A stretch of DNA of 64,000 nt from Labilithrix sp. (GCA_019637225.1 JAHBWC010000002.1:62001-126000); one strand, 5' to 3'; positions 1 through 10,100 are shown, counted from the stretch's first letter. Notes: a model not told the origin generated them from the sequence alone. Translations and numbers: made by a program.

Positions 1-483
1 AAGGCGCACGAGCTCGGCGTCGCGGCCATCCGCGCGCTCGGCCTCGAAGACGGCATGACCCACATGGAGTGGTACGAGAAGGCGGATGGCTCGATCGCGA
101 TCGGCGAGATCGCCCAACGGCCGCCGGGGCCGCAGCTCTGTCAGATGACGGGCCTCGTCCACGACGTCGACATCTACCGGGCGTGGGCGCGCGCCGTCGT
201 CGACGGCGAGCTCGACGCGCCGTGGGAGCGCAAGTACGCCGCCGGCACGGCGTTCATCCGCGGGACCGGGCGCGGGCGCGTCGCGGCCGTGACCGGCCTT
301 CACGAGGCGCACGAGGCGATCGCGCCGTGGCTCGTCGAGGCGAAGATCCCGGCGATCGGCGAGCCGAAGGGCGACAGCTACGAGGGCGACGGCTACGTCG
401 TCGTCCGCGCCGAGACGACCGCGAAGGTCCACGAGCTGATCGACACGATCGTTCACACGATCCGGATCCGCTACGCCGGCTGA
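1..483 (+). CDS. ATP-grasp domain protein, C-terminal part
   Basis: The reading frame is open from the first base, so the N-terminus lies outside the window; 160 codons plus stop are present. The visible part contains the HMEWYEKADGS and IGEIAQRPPGPQL stretches, which match the C-terminal metal/ATP-binding end of ATP-grasp carboxylate-amine ligases (family members carry an ME(W/F) ... E(V/I)..RP.G signature). Such enzymes join a carboxylate to an amine or thiol through an acyl-phosphate intermediate in the cytoplasm. The substrate cannot be told from this fragment. It converges with the acyltransferase gene on the other strand, leaving 11 bases between the stops. The fold assignment is fairly sure, the reaction is not. 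Confidence 0.75.
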   Translation, partial: KAHELGVAAIRALGLEDGMTHMEWYEKADGSIAIGEIAQRPPGPQLCQMTGLVHDVDIYRAWARAVVDGELDAPWERKYAAGTAFIRGTGRGRVAAVTGLHEAHEAIAPWLVEAKIPAIGEPKGDSYEGDGYVVVRAETTAKVHELIDTIVHTIRIRYAG

Positions 484-494
484 CGTCGCCGGCG

Positions 495-1646
495 TCAGGC
501 GGCCTTGCTCACGTCGACGGGCGGACCGCTCCGGTCGTGGGGCGGCGCGTCGCCCGGACGGCGTGGTCCGGCGCGGAGACGCTCGCGGAGCGCGAGGAAC
601 GGTCGCTCGACGTAGCGCCAGGTGACCGTCGCGACGGCGACGCTCGCGACGGTCGAGACGGCGAAGAGGAGGAGCGAGCTCTGTTCGCCGACGAGCCTCC
701 GGCACGCCGAGACGATCGGGACGTTGAGGAGGTAGACACCGTAGCTCACGACGCCCACGTGGCGGACGACTCGGTTCTCGAGGACCGGCGCGAGGAGGTG
801 ATCGCGGCGGAGCGCGCACGCGCCGACGAGCGCCGTCATCGCGAGGTGCGTCGGGAGGAGCGGCCACGCCAGGACCGCCGCGGCGACGACCAGCGCGAGC
901 GCGACGAGCGACGAGCCGCGGCGCGCGAGGAGCGCGCGGACGGGCGCGGCGGTGGTCGGGGCCCCTGCCGCGATCGCGAGCAGCGCGCCGAGGCCGATCG
1001 GCGTCGCGAAGCTCCGCGCCATCCGGAGGGCGAGCCCCTCGTCGAGGAGCGAGGCGAACCAGCCGCGTTCGGCGCCCTGATCGAGCGCGACGAGCGCGGA
1101 CATCACGAGCGCGGGCCCGAGCGCGCCGCGGAGCAGGCGGAGCACGGGCGGCCAAAGCAGATAGAACTGCTCCTCGGCGGCGAGCGACCACGCGAAGGCG
1201 AACACGATCGGGTGGTCGACCGCGCCGTGCAAAAACCAGTTCGAGGTGTACGTCGCGTAGAACGCGACGCTGCCGAGGAAGTGGTCGCGCGCGGGGCCTG
1301 GCGCGCGGAGGAAGACGGCGTGCAGGACGAACGCGCCGAGCACGAGGTAGTAGAGCGGGAAGATCCGGAGGCTCCGCCGCGCCCAGAACCTTCCGAGCGC
1401 GACCTGCCCCGTTGTTCGCCGCTCGTGGAGCAGGAGGCTCGTGATGAGGAAGCCGCTCACCGCGAAGAAGAGGTCGACGCCGAGCGGTCCGCGCCCGAGC
1501 ACGCCGTCGAGCTGTCGCGGCGTCGAGTGGTGCCAGACGATCGGCAGGATCGCGAGGCAGCGGAGCCCGTCGAGCGAGGGGAACCACGGGCGCGCTGCGT
1601 CGGCGGTGGGATGGGAGCCGGGGATGCTTTCGGTCGCGATCGTCAC
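495..1646 (-). CDS. Acyltransferase 3 family membrane protein (OafA/YrhL type)
   Basis: This is a 383-residue integral membrane protein of the acyltransferase-3 family, which transfers acetyl or other acyl groups to cell-surface or exported carbohydrates. Visible marks are SLDGLRCLAILPIVWHHS near the N-terminus, with the family's conserved Arg and His, the LFFAVSGFLIT segment that follows, about ten hydrophobic segments, and YVERPFLALRERL near the end. The start is a GTG one base past the stop of the GH44 gene, so the two are probably translated together. That pairing suggests it decorates a polysaccharide handled by the hydrolase, but the substrate is not visible. Confidence 0.88.
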   Translation of the reverse strand: MTIATESIPGSHPTADAARPWFPSLDGLRCLAILPIVWHHSTPRQLDGVLGRGPLGVDLFFAVSGFLITSLLLHERRTTGQVALGRFWARRSLRIFPLYYLVLGAFVLHAVFLRAPGPARDHFLGSVAFYATYTSNWFLHGAVDHPIVFAFAWSLAAEEQFYLLWPPVLRLLRGALGPALVMSALVALDQGAERGWFASLLDEGLALRMARSFATPIGLGALLAIAAGAPTTAAPVRALLARRGSSLVALALVVAAAVLAWPLLPTHLAMTALVGACALRRDHLLAPVLENRVVRHVGVVSYGVYLLNVPIVSACRRLVGEQSSLLLFAVSTVASVAVATVTWRYVERPFLALRERLRAGPRRPGDAPPHDRSGPPVDVSKAA

Positions 1647-1647
1647 G

Positions 1648-3498
1648 TCAGGGGGCGTCGAAGGCGAGGAGCGTCGCGCTCATCGGAGGCGCAGCGTACG
1701 CGTATGCGTTCGTCTTCGTCAGCTTGTCACGCGCCGCGAGGTGCGGCTTCGGGTGCTCGGCGTCGAGGCGCCAGACGGCGACGCTCCCGAGCCGGACGCG
1801 GTGGAACGCGCGGAGGCCCACGCGGCGGCTCGCGTTGGTCTTGTTGACGACGAGCATCGTGACGCGCGTGTCGCCGTCGCTCCCCGCGTAGACGGACGTC
1901 TCGACCTTCTCGGGGTGCTCGACGCGCACGACCGTGTCGGCAAAGCGGAGGCCCTTTCCGTCGGTGTTGCGGAGCAGCGCGAGCGCGCCGAGCGCGAACT
2001 CGAGGCGATCGCACGCGGGCCACATCGCCGCGAGGTGCACGCCCATCCTCGCGAAGACGCCGAGCGTGTCGGCGACGGCGACGCCGCTCGAGACGTGCGC
2101 GCAGCCTCCGGGGAAGTACTCGGACACGCCGAGGTGCGTCCCCGGCCAGGCGAGGTCGAGTCGCTTCTGCAGGCGCTCGATGATCCACGCAGGGCCGGCG
2201 AGGTGATCGTTCGTGATCCACGAGTCCTCGTCGAAGTCGTGGTCCCAGTAGCTCCGCGGGCTCTGGACGATCTCCTCGATCTCCTTCGCGGTGAGCGGGC
2301 GAGTGTCGTGGTTGAGGTCCCAGACGAACACGCCGTCACTCAGTGTCTGCGGGTACCAGTGGAAGTCCCACGTGTCGAGGAGCCGCTTGCCGAACGTGTC
2401 GCTCGCGGTCCTCACCGCCGCGAGGAAGTCGTCCATGTACCACTTGCCCAGGCCCGAGTACTCCGCCATCGTGGCGTGCCACGTGGTCCAGCCGTCGAAG
2501 TGGTAGTGGCTCGGGCCCACGATCGTCGCGTCCGGAGCGAGCGTCTTCACGCGCCGCGCGAACGTGAGGAAGCGCGCCGTGAACTCGGGTCCGGTGATGC
2601 GCGTGCCGATCTGGACGCCGTTGGTGGCGAAGAGCGGCGCGCCACCGCCGTTCTGCAGCATCGGGAAGTTGAACGCGTAGAGGTCGGGCTCGTTGTCGAT
2701 GCCGACCATCACCTGCGTCGGGCCGGGCGCGTAGATGTCCCCGGCGAATTTGCCCCGCATGAACGAGAAGTGCTCGTCGGTGTAGACGTGGCCGTCGCCG
2801 AGGTCGGGCGTCGTGGCGAACGCCGTCGGCTTCACGAAGCCGACCCGGTTGAAGTACTGGGGGCGGTTCCACCCGCCGGGCTGGTCGTAGGGGATGCTCC
2901 CGCCGGCAGGACCGGCGACCCAGTCGTTGAGGACGAACGGCACCATCGAGCCGCGTCCGGCGGCGCGGTTCCGGGCGATGAGCTCGAGGTCGAGCGCCGC
3001 GGGCGCGTTGGGGTTCGCGAGCCCGGTCGCGAGGTACATGTCGTTGCCGAAGTTGGTGGCGAACGAGCCGTTGGAGACGTTGGTCTCCCAGTTGTACGCG
3101 TTCGCGCGATCGCCGCCGCGGCGGACGAACGTGACGGCGGCCATCTCGGCGGCGGGCCGCGGCGCGCCGGTGATGGTGTTGATGCCGTAGATGAGCGGCG
3201 AGATCGGCTTGCGATCGACGGCGGTGCGGACGATCGTGACCACGTCGACCTCGTTCGCGGCGAACGTGTCGGGATCGCCGGCGAGGGTGAGCGGAGGCGA
3301 CGTCGTGGTGGGAGGAGGCGGAGGGCTCGTGTCGCCGGACGCGACCGGCGCGCCGCCGTCGGCTCCTTGGCGCGGTCGCGGCTCCGAGGAGCAGCTCGTC
3401 GCGGTGAGCGCGCCTATCGAGCAGAGCGCGAGCAGGCATCCGCTCGCGCACGCGAATCGTTCAACACCGGACCGGCCCCTTCCCCCACCGTCGATCAT
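1648..3498 (-). CDS. Glycoside hydrolase family 44-like lipoprotein
   Basis: This 616-residue protein has a lipoprotein-type leader ending in TATSC, then a Pro/Thr-rich linker and a catalytic domain from about residue 85. GH44 enzymes are retaining endo-beta-1,4-glucanases/xyloglucanases. The motif VGIDNEPDLY (Glu near residue 270) fits the general acid/base and GVSEYFPGG (Glu near 460) fits the nucleophile; a beta-sandwich tail follows. The protein should sit in the outer membrane or be released. It is the first gene of a two-gene unit with the acyltransferase and diverges from vanW. No cellulose-binding module is visible. Family placement is good; polysaccharide specificity is inferred only. 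Confidence 0.85.
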   Translation of the reverse strand: MIDGGGRGRSGVERFACASGCLLALCSIGALTATSCSSEPRPRQGADGGAPVASGDTSPPPPPTTTSPPLTLAGDPDTFAANEVDVVTIVRTAVDRKPISPLIYGINTITGAPRPAAEMAAVTFVRRGGDRANAYNWETNVSNGSFATNFGNDMYLATGLANPNAPAALDLELIARNRAAGRGSMVPFVLNDWVAGPAGGSIPYDQPGGWNRPQYFNRVGFVKPTAFATTPDLGDGHVYTDEHFSFMRGKFAGDIYAPGPTQVMVGIDNEPDLYAFNFPMLQNGGGAPLFATNGVQIGTRITGPEFTARFLTFARRVKTLAPDATIVGPSHYHFDGWTTWHATMAEYSGLGKWYMDDFLAAVRTASDTFGKRLLDTWDFHWYPQTLSDGVFVWDLNHDTRPLTAKEIEEIVQSPRSYWDHDFDEDSWITNDHLAGPAWIIERLQKRLDLAWPGTHLGVSEYFPGGCAHVSSGVAVADTLGVFARMGVHLAAMWPACDRLEFALGALALLRNTDGKGLRFADTVVRVEHPEKVETSVYAGSDGDTRVTMLVVNKTNASRRVGLRAFHRVRLGSVAVWRLDAEHPKPHLAARDKLTKTNAYAYAAPPMSATLLAFDAP

Positions 3499-3634
3499 CC
3501 CGGCTCATCCTAAGCGATGGATCGGCGACGCGCTCCTCGCGTTCGACGTTCGTCGAGCATGCCGCGCTCGCGCGCGCGGCAGCGATGCGCGAGACATGGA
3601 AGCCGTGCGTCTCACGCGGCGTCGGACGCCCTCG

Positions 3635-3710
3635 CCATCTGTCGTGCGTTACACGCCGCGGCTCCGTCGCCGCCTTTGCTTGCGTCGCAGGCGGCGACGT
3701 GGACAGATGG
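3635..3710 (+). promoter_or_regulatory. Nested inverted repeats in the vanW leader
   Basis: CCATCTGTC (3635-3643) is an exact complement of GACAGATGG (3702-3710), and the second arm contains the vanW ATG at 3707. Inside it, CGTCGCCGCC (3665-3674) pairs exactly with GGCGGCGACG (3690-3699) around a 15-base loop. If transcribed, the outer stem would hold the start codon and the inner stem would cover the usual ribosome-binding position. The pairing is read directly; a regulatory role is inference. Confidence 0.5.
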
Positions 3711-4639
3711 ATCGCGTGAAGCTCGTTCGCCGTCAGCTCCTCGCGCTCGGGTCGCTCCTCGCGGCGTTCCCGCGCGCGGCGATCGCGGGTGAGCCGCGCG
3801 TCGCGCTCGGTCGCTTCACCACGACCTACGCGATCGACACCGAGCACAAGACGCGGGCGTTCAACGTGGAGCTCGCGGCCGAAGCCGTCGACGGGCGGAC
3901 GATCGCGCCCGGTGCGACGTTCTCGTTCAACGACGCCGTCGGGGAGCGCACGGCGGCCTTCGGCTACGCGAAGAGCGTCGTCCTCCGCGACGGTATGCTC
4001 GCCGAGGGCGTGGGTGGCGGAGCCTGTCAGGTGGCCTCGACCCTCCACGCCGCGGCGCTCCTCGCGGGCCTCGACGTCGTCGCGCGTGCGCCCCATTCTC
4101 GCCCGAGCGCGTACATACGCATGGGCCTCGACGCGACGGTGGCCTTCCCGAAGGTCGACCTGAGGCTGAAGAACTCCGGCGTCGTCGCGGTCGTCCTCCA
4201 CGCGCGCGCGGCGCGCGGCGTGCTCGAGGTCTGGATCGACGCACGCGGTACGGTGAGGCCCGACGTATCGCTGCAGAGCGAGATCCTCGACCGCACGCCG
4301 TTCGCGCGTGTCGTCGAGCGCGATCGGGCGATCACCGACGACAAGGCTCACCGGAAGGCCTTCGGCATCCCCGGCTACCGGGTAAGGCGCACGCGTGAGG
4401 TCCGCGCCGCCGACGGCAGCGTGCGTCGCGACGTGCGCATCGACGTCTATCCGCCGACGAACGAGATCGTGCGCGTGGCGCCGTCGTTCGACGAGTCGCG
4501 GCTCGGCGCCCGCTCGGGCGATGAGGACGAGGACGAGGCGGCGCCGGCGGAGATCGTCGTCGAGCCGGGCGCGGCGCGGCCGGTCCGCGTTCAGGTGCGT
4601 CCGACGGCGGTGGTCACGCTCGACAACGGCGGCCCCTGA
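3707..4639 (+). CDS. VanW family protein
   Basis: This is a 310-residue exported protein. The leader carries an RR pair (VRRQLLALGSLLAAFPRAAIA) and probably a cleavage site near residue 27. Residues 40-160 hold the VanW domain: LGRFTTTY, PGATFSFNDAVG and the signature GGGACQVASTLHAA. VanW proteins occur in vancomycin-resistance clusters and widely outside them; their biochemical role is not established. The open frame extends far upstream, but the chosen ATG begins a good signal peptide and avoids atypical Arg-rich sequence. No resistance genes neighbour it. An acidic, Ala-rich tail ends the protein. A cell-envelope role is likely; resistance should not be assumed. Confidence 0.85.
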   Translation: MDRVKLVRRQLLALGSLLAAFPRAAIAGEPRVALGRFTTTYAIDTEHKTRAFNVELAAEAVDGRTIAPGATFSFNDAVGERTAAFGYAKSVVLRDGMLAEGVGGGACQVASTLHAAALLAGLDVVARAPHSRPSAYIRMGLDATVAFPKVDLRLKNSGVVAVVLHARAARGVLEVWIDARGTVRPDVSLQSEILDRTPFARVVERDRAITDDKAHRKAFGIPGYRVRRTREVRAADGSVRRDVRIDVYPPTNEIVRVAPSFDESRLGARSGDEDEDEAAPAEIVVEPGAARPVRVQVRPTAVVTLDNGGP

Positions 4640-4870
4640 CGGCCCGGTCGACCTCGTCGGGCGTGAGCCCGTCCGCAGGCGCGAGCGGAGAGGGTTGCCC
4701 CAGTCGGAGGCGATCCGTGGCGCAGTGACTCGGGCCGCGCGGTGCTGCCGGCGCGGCCAAGGTGCTCGTCCATCGAGGATCCGGCTGAGACGCGGGGCAG
4801 GCGTGTCGATTGCATCCGGCTCCGACCATTCGTGCCCGAGCCGTCACTCGGCGTGAGCACGAATGAAGGA

Positions 4871-5596
4871 ATGGATCACCCGATGCGCGATCGCGAGTCC
4901 CGGGAGGTTGCTCATCTGCGTCCGACGGTCGTCGTGCGGAGGCGCTTGGTCATCGACGCCGCCACCCTGACCGCGAGCGAGGGCGCGAGCCGTACGCATA
5001 CCGAGTCGGCGACGGGCTCGGAGCCGTCCGGCTCGACCGAGGAGACCCAGCACGCGCGCTCCTCCGGTTTCTTCGTGCGCGGCAGCGTTCCGGCGGAAGA
5101 CGAGTCGTCCGTGTCGCTCGTCCCTGACATGTCGTCTCCCACAGACGACGAGCGGGAGGATGAGGACGTCGAGGAACGCGACGACGTCGACGCGTACGCG
5201 GCGCCGTGTCCCCCCGCGCCGGTGAAGGCACGTCCGCCCGTTCGCCTCGAGCCGAACGTCACCGTCCGCGCGATCGCCGAACAGCTCGGGGTTCCGCCGG
5301 CGCAGGTCGCCGCCGAGCTCGTGGGCCGTGGCTTCTTCGAGGTCACTCCGGCGTCGACCCTCACGCGAGACGCCGCTAGGATCGTCGTCGAGGCCTTCGG
5401 CCGATCGGTGGTCGAGGTTCCGGTCTCGAGGAAAGCCGCTCGGCCCCCGACCCGGCGCTCGTCCACGGCCCGCCGCGCGGCGCCGTCGAAGCGCGCCGCG
5501 AAGACCTCGTCCTCCCCCACGAAGAGGTCCCCCAAGGTGTCCAAGACGAAGAAGAAGCGTGTGAGCCGCGGGCGTGCGGGGTGGCGAGCTGCATGA
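4871..5596 (+). CDS. IF2_N-domain protein with basic C-terminal tail
   Basis: This is a 241-residue protein with three parts. The first is a low-complexity acidic N-terminal half (runs such as DDEREDEDVEERDD). The second is a short domain near residues 134-180 (VTVRAIAEQLGVPPAQVAAEL ... DAARIVVEAFG) that resembles the N-terminal domain of translation factor IF-2. The last is a Lys/Arg/Ser-rich tail ending KKKRVSRGRAG. The full IF-2 GTPase is absent, so this is not infB. The tail resembles histone H1-like nucleic-acid-binding tails. Starts are possible at GTG 4853, ATG 4871 and ATG 4883; GAAGGA lies just before 4871. The function is unknown; nucleic-acid binding is a reasonable guess. Confidence 0.65.
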   Translation: MDHPMRDRESREVAHLRPTVVVRRRLVIDAATLTASEGASRTHTESATGSEPSGSTEETQHARSSGFFVRGSVPAEDESSVSLVPDMSSPTDDEREDEDVEERDDVDAYAAPCPPAPVKARPPVRLEPNVTVRAIAEQLGVPPAQVAAELVGRGFFEVTPASTLTRDAARIVVEAFGRSVVEVPVSRKAARPPTRRSSTARRAAPSKRAAKTSSSPTKRSPKVSKTKKKRVSRGRAGWRAA

Positions 5597-5639
5597 GCGA
5601 GCGCGCCTGGAAGAGGAAGAGGGGAGCTCTTCGGAGCCG

Positions 5640-7145
5640 ATGAGGGTCACGCTCGAGCGCGTCGACACGCGAGGCTTGCGCGTCGACCTCCCGTCGCCTG
5701 CGCGCGATCAGGCGGTCGTGCTCGCGTCCGCCTCCAACCTGCGCGGGACGCTCGCGATCGACGAGGGAAAGACCACGCTCTCGGACGTCCTCGCGGACGA
5801 CGTGATCCTCGCCTCCCTCCGGATTCTCCTCGGCGAGCTCGTCCTCTCGAGCGCCGCGGGCGCGCGCCTGACGGGTCTCGGCCTGGCCCTCGAGCAGTCG
5901 GCGGGTGGGCTCGCGCTCGACGTCACCGCGGCGTCGCTCCTCGCCGAGGACCTGAGCGTCGTGATCGGCGACGTCGCCGTGCGAGGTCGCGCGCACCTCG
6001 GAGGGGTGAAGCTCGTCGTACGCGAAGGCGCCGGGAGCCTCGCGGCCGAGAGCGTCGAGCTCGGCGCGTTCTCGCTCCGGATCGGCGACCTCGAGCTCGC
6101 CGCGGAGGTCGTGCGCGGCGAACGCGTGACGATCGCGTGGGGGCCCGATCCGTTCCGGCTCACGGGCGCCGCCCTCCACGCGCCGTCGCTCCGCGTCACG
6201 GTCCCCGACACGGCCATCGCCGCCGAGGACGTGACGCTCGCGGGGCTCGACGTCGACGGAGGCAGCATCGGCGTGGCGCGGGCCGCGGTGGAGAGCGCTC
6301 GCGTCGAGGTGACGCTGGCGGCGTCGGCTCCGGCGGACGCCGCGAGTCGAGCTCCGGCGGCTCCGTCGCGTGCGGGCGAGCCGCTCGTCGATCTGTCGCT
6401 GCTCGACGCCTTGAACGGGCGCCTCGACGTCGACGTCGCGGTCGACCTCACCGTGCCGATCATCGGTCGCCGTCACGCGACGCACCGCCTCCGCGTCGCG
6501 ATCGATCAGGGGACGATCGACTACCTCGCGCTGGAGAAGAACCTGTCGCGCCTCGAGGACGCCATCCTCGACTTCGCGGTGCGCGACGGCGGGCTGGCGC
6601 TCGAGCGCGTGAACCCGCTCCTGCCCGCCCGCGGCCACGGAAAGCCGATCGTCGTGTGGGACCTCGACGCCGGCGACCTCGAGCTCGCGAAGAACGATCG
6701 CGTCCGCCTCGCCGTGCTCCCGACGGCGCGGGTCGTGGGCGCCGACGATCCGAAACCGGGCGCGCCGCCCGCGAAGAGCCCGATCGCGCTCCGCCAGCTC
6801 GCGTTCGTCGGGATCGACGCGCGCCTCTCGGTCACTCCCGGCGAGCCGGCGCTCGAGCGCGGGCAGCTCCGGCTGAAGCGCGTCGGCTCGCTCGCGCTCG
6901 GCGGTGAGGTCCGCTACGACCCGGGTGAGCCCGCGCCGCCGGGCCTCCTGCGAGGCGATCTCGCCGAGCTCGCCGCGAGCGTGCACAGCCTCGCGGTCGG
7001 CACGAGCGTGCTCGACGTCGAAGCGGTCGAGGCCGTCCGCGTCGCCCCGTTCGAGATCGTGTTCGCCGACGTCACGCCGACGGCGATCCGCCTCGATCTG
7101 AACCGCCTCGCTCTCGAGCGGATCGCGTTTCGACCGTCGACCTGA
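5640..7145 (+). CDS. Large hypothetical protein, AsmA-like repetitive beta pattern
   Basis: The ATG at 5640 is preceded by GGAG with 5 bases' spacing and gives 501 residues. No signal peptide or transmembrane segment is visible. The sequence is built from short alternating strands with Leu/Val/Ala at every second position (for example LRIGDLELAAEVV, LDVDVAVDLTVPIIG) broken by Gly-Asp turns. This pattern is typical of AsmA/DUF748-like lipid-bridge or beta-taco proteins, but no signature motif confirms that family. It follows the IF2_N-type gene by 43 bases and may share its transcript. It ends against the alpha-2-macroglobulin gene with a shared terminator. The function is not recognised. Confidence 0.6.
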   Translation: MRVTLERVDTRGLRVDLPSPARDQAVVLASASNLRGTLAIDEGKTTLSDVLADDVILASLRILLGELVLSSAAGARLTGLGLALEQSAGGLALDVTAASLLAEDLSVVIGDVAVRGRAHLGGVKLVVREGAGSLAAESVELGAFSLRIGDLELAAEVVRGERVTIAWGPDPFRLTGAALHAPSLRVTVPDTAIAAEDVTLAGLDVDGGSIGVARAAVESARVEVTLAASAPADAASRAPAAPSRAGEPLVDLSLLDALNGRLDVDVAVDLTVPIIGRRHATHRLRVAIDQGTIDYLALEKNLSRLEDAILDFAVRDGGLALERVNPLLPARGHGKPIVVWDLDAGDLELAKNDRVRLAVLPTARVVGADDPKPGAPPAKSPIALRQLAFVGIDARLSVTPGEPALERGQLRLKRVGSLALGGEVRYDPGEPAPPGLLRGDLAELAASVHSLAVGTSVLDVEAVEAVRVAPFEIVFADVTPTAIRLDLNRLALERIAFRPST

Positions 7146-7174
7146 CGAGCGCCGGGGCGCGCTCGCTCGTCAGG
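7141..7174. terminator. Bidirectional terminator-like hairpin between convergent genes
   Basis: CCTGACGAGCG (7141-7151) pairs perfectly with CGCTCGTCAGG (7164-7174) around a 12-base loop. Both arms contain the stop codon of the adjoining gene: TGA at 7143-7145 on the plus strand and at 7170-7172 on the minus strand. There is no T-run. The 11-base GC-rich stem at a convergent junction is a good candidate two-way terminator. Confidence 0.6.
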
Positions 7175-10100
7175 GCGTCGCGCGGACGGTGAGCGTGGTC
7201 GCCGCGGTGCGGCCGTAGACCTCCGGCGCGTACATCGCCTCGATCCGGGTCGGAGGAACGACGAAGGAGCCGATCGACGTCGCGCGCGCGAGGTAGCGGA
7301 CGCGGTACATGCCCGGCTCGATCGTGTCGAAGAACGTGACGACGCGATCGTCGCGCACTTCGCCTCGCGACTTCGCCGTGCGGAAGGTGGTCCCGAGGAA
7401 CTTGGCCTTCCGGTCGAGCGGCTTCTCCTCCGCGTCGCGGCTGGCCTGCGACGTCGTGTCGAGATCGTAGTCGAGCGCCTCGAGCCCCGCGGGGAGCGGA
7501 TCGTCGAGGACGATGTGGTCGCGCGGCTCCGCCGACTCGAAGAGCAGATCGACGACGACGAGCTCGCCGGCGTTCACGGCGTCGGCGCTCCGCTTCGGGA
7601 TGGTCGCGAGCGCCTCGTTCACGGCCGACGGCGCGACGCCGCGGACCAGCTTCGTCACGAAGAGCCCCTCGTCGCGGGCGCGCGCCGGCAGGGCGCTCGT
7701 CGCGTAGTCGAGCCGGGCCGAGTAGAACACGCTGCCGCCGCGCGCCTCGAACGTGAGCGTCGGCCCGCGGGTCATCAGCGCGTCGGCCGACACGAAGATC
7801 TTGTCCTCGCGCAGGCTGCCGCGCGGGAACTTGCTCTCGAGCAGCTCGCTGCCGCCGAGCAGCGCACGCGCCTCGAGCGCGCCCTGCCCCGACTCCTGGA
7901 GGCGCCGGTAGTCGGCGAGCGCGAGCAGCGACCACGCGTCCTCCTGCGTCGTGCGCCACGCGCCGTCCTGCTGGCGGAGCGCGAGGAGGCGCCGCGCGAG
8001 GCGTGGCGCGAGGGCGTGCTTCGGATCCGCCGCGAGCAGCGCCCGCAGCACCATCGCGTGCGTGCGCGTGCGCGAGTCGAGGACGGGGCTCATCGAGTAG
8101 GCGTCGTCCTCGTCGACGTCGGCGCTGTTCGGGCCGACGCGGAGCCGCGCCTCGACCTCCGTCGCAAGCGTCTTGATCTGCGCGGGGTTCATGTTGCTCC
8201 GCGCCATCGCGTGCAGGAGCGCCGCTTGACCGAAGAGCCGCTGACCCGCGCGCGCGTCGTAGAGCACGTTCAGCGCGCCGGGGTTCGGCCAGCCGAGCGT
8301 CGAGAGGGCGTCGCCGACGACGGCCGCGCCGACGAAGTCGAGCTTCCGCGCGATCGCCTGGCGCTCGCGTCGCTCCGCTTCGGTGAGCGGCGCGCCGTCG
8401 TCGTCTCCTTCGCGGTCGTCGTGGCTCCGCGTGCCCTCGTCCCCGTCGCGCTCGAGCCTCGCGAGGCGTCGCGTGGCCGCGGCGAGGCTCATCGAGAGGT
8501 AGTCGCGACCGCGCTCGATGACGTCGCGCGGGACGAACCGCTTTTTCTCCGCGGCGCCGGCGACGGCGAGCATGGCGTAGGCGCTGAGCCACGGCTCCGA
8601 CGACCCCTTGTCCCAGAAGCCGAAGCCGCCGTCGTGGTTCTGCCGCTTCAGGATGGTCTCGAGAGCGGCGTCGAGGACGCCGTTCGCCTTCGCCGGCGGG
8701 TAGGCGTCCTTGGCGAGATCCATCATCGCGACGAGCGGGAGGATCTTGCTCGTGACCTGCTCGGTGCAGCCGTACGGGTACTCCTCCAGTCGATCCATCG
8801 TCATGCCGAGGCCGACGAGCGCGCTCGAGGAGACGCGGACCTCGAGCCCGCCGTAGTCGCGCCGCATCGCGCTGAGGTCGCCGAGGCCGATCGCCGCGTC
8901 GCCCGCGGTCTCGCCGTAGATCGCGACCTTCTCGATCGAGACCGGGAGCGCGACCTTCCGCTTCATCTCGACGCGATCGACGTCGTTGCCCGACCTGACC
9001 TCGAACGAGACGAGCGCCTCGCCGGGCGCCGTCGCCTTCACCGGAAAGCGAACCTCCATCTGCCCGCCGCGCGCCATCGTCACGCTGCGCGCGGCCGGGC
9101 CGGTCACCGTGAGGCCGGCGGCGTTCATCTTGACGTCGACCTTCATCGGCGAGGTGTCGCGCGTCTTGTCGTCCAGCTTGGACGAGACGATGACGCTCGC
9201 CTCGAGCGCGTCGCCGACGCGCAACAGCCGCGGGAGCGCGGGCCGCGCCATCAGTCGGCGGAACGTCGTGACGCGCGACTCGCCGGAGCCGAAGCGATCG
9301 TCGGCGCCCGCGGCGACGGCCATCAGGCGGAACGTGGTGAGGTTGTCGGGGAGCTTGAACGAGAAGCGGGCCTTGCCGGTCTTGTCGGTCTTGCGGCCGG
9401 CCTCGAAGTACGCGGTCGTGCGGAAGTCGGCGCGCTTGGTGCCGTCGCCGTCGCCGCCGTCGTCCCCCTTGTCGTAGGCGTCGCCGGGGTTCCGCGCGAG
9501 GGCGTACTCCCAGCCGAGCGGCGAGAGCCTCTCGCCGGCCTTCATCGGGAGGATGCGCGCGAGGCCCTCGCGGTTGTCGAACGTGAACACGGACATCTTG
9601 CGACGGTGCACGAACGCGGGGAGCGGATCGGGGGTGACGTAGCTCGTGAGGGCGAGGACGCCTTCGTCGACGACGTAGAAGGTGAGCGCGCTCTCGACGG
9701 GCTTGCCGTCCTTGTCCTTGACGACGACGTCGGCTTCGACCGTCGAGCCCGGTTGGTACTCGCGCTTCGGATCGGTGATGCTCACGTCGAGGCGGTGAGC
9801 CTCTTCGTTGACGCGGAGCTCCGACCAGCCGAAGCGGAACTCGGGGCCGCCGAGGTCCGCGCCCGACGCCGGCGCCGCCTGGATGCGTCCGCGCACCGCG
9901 ACGACGCTGACGAACGCGTTGGGGTAGAAGTCCGCGCGGATCGGCACGTCGACGACGGGCACGGGGCCCTTGATGGGGACGACCTGCCGCCACAGGACGC
10001 CGTTGCGCTCCACGGTGACGAGCGCCTGTCCTTCCTTGAAGGGGCTCCGGAGGAGGACCTTCGCGGTGTCGCCGATGTCGTAGGTCTTCTTGTTCGCCTC

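Noticed and set aside
3707..4639. Vancomycin-resistance locus
   Set aside because: VanW alone is common outside resistance clusters and no vanHAX-type genes are present.
4658..4671. Hairpin CGGGC-GTGA-GCCCG after vanW as a terminator
   Set aside because: A five-base stem is too common in sequence this GC-rich and no T-run follows.
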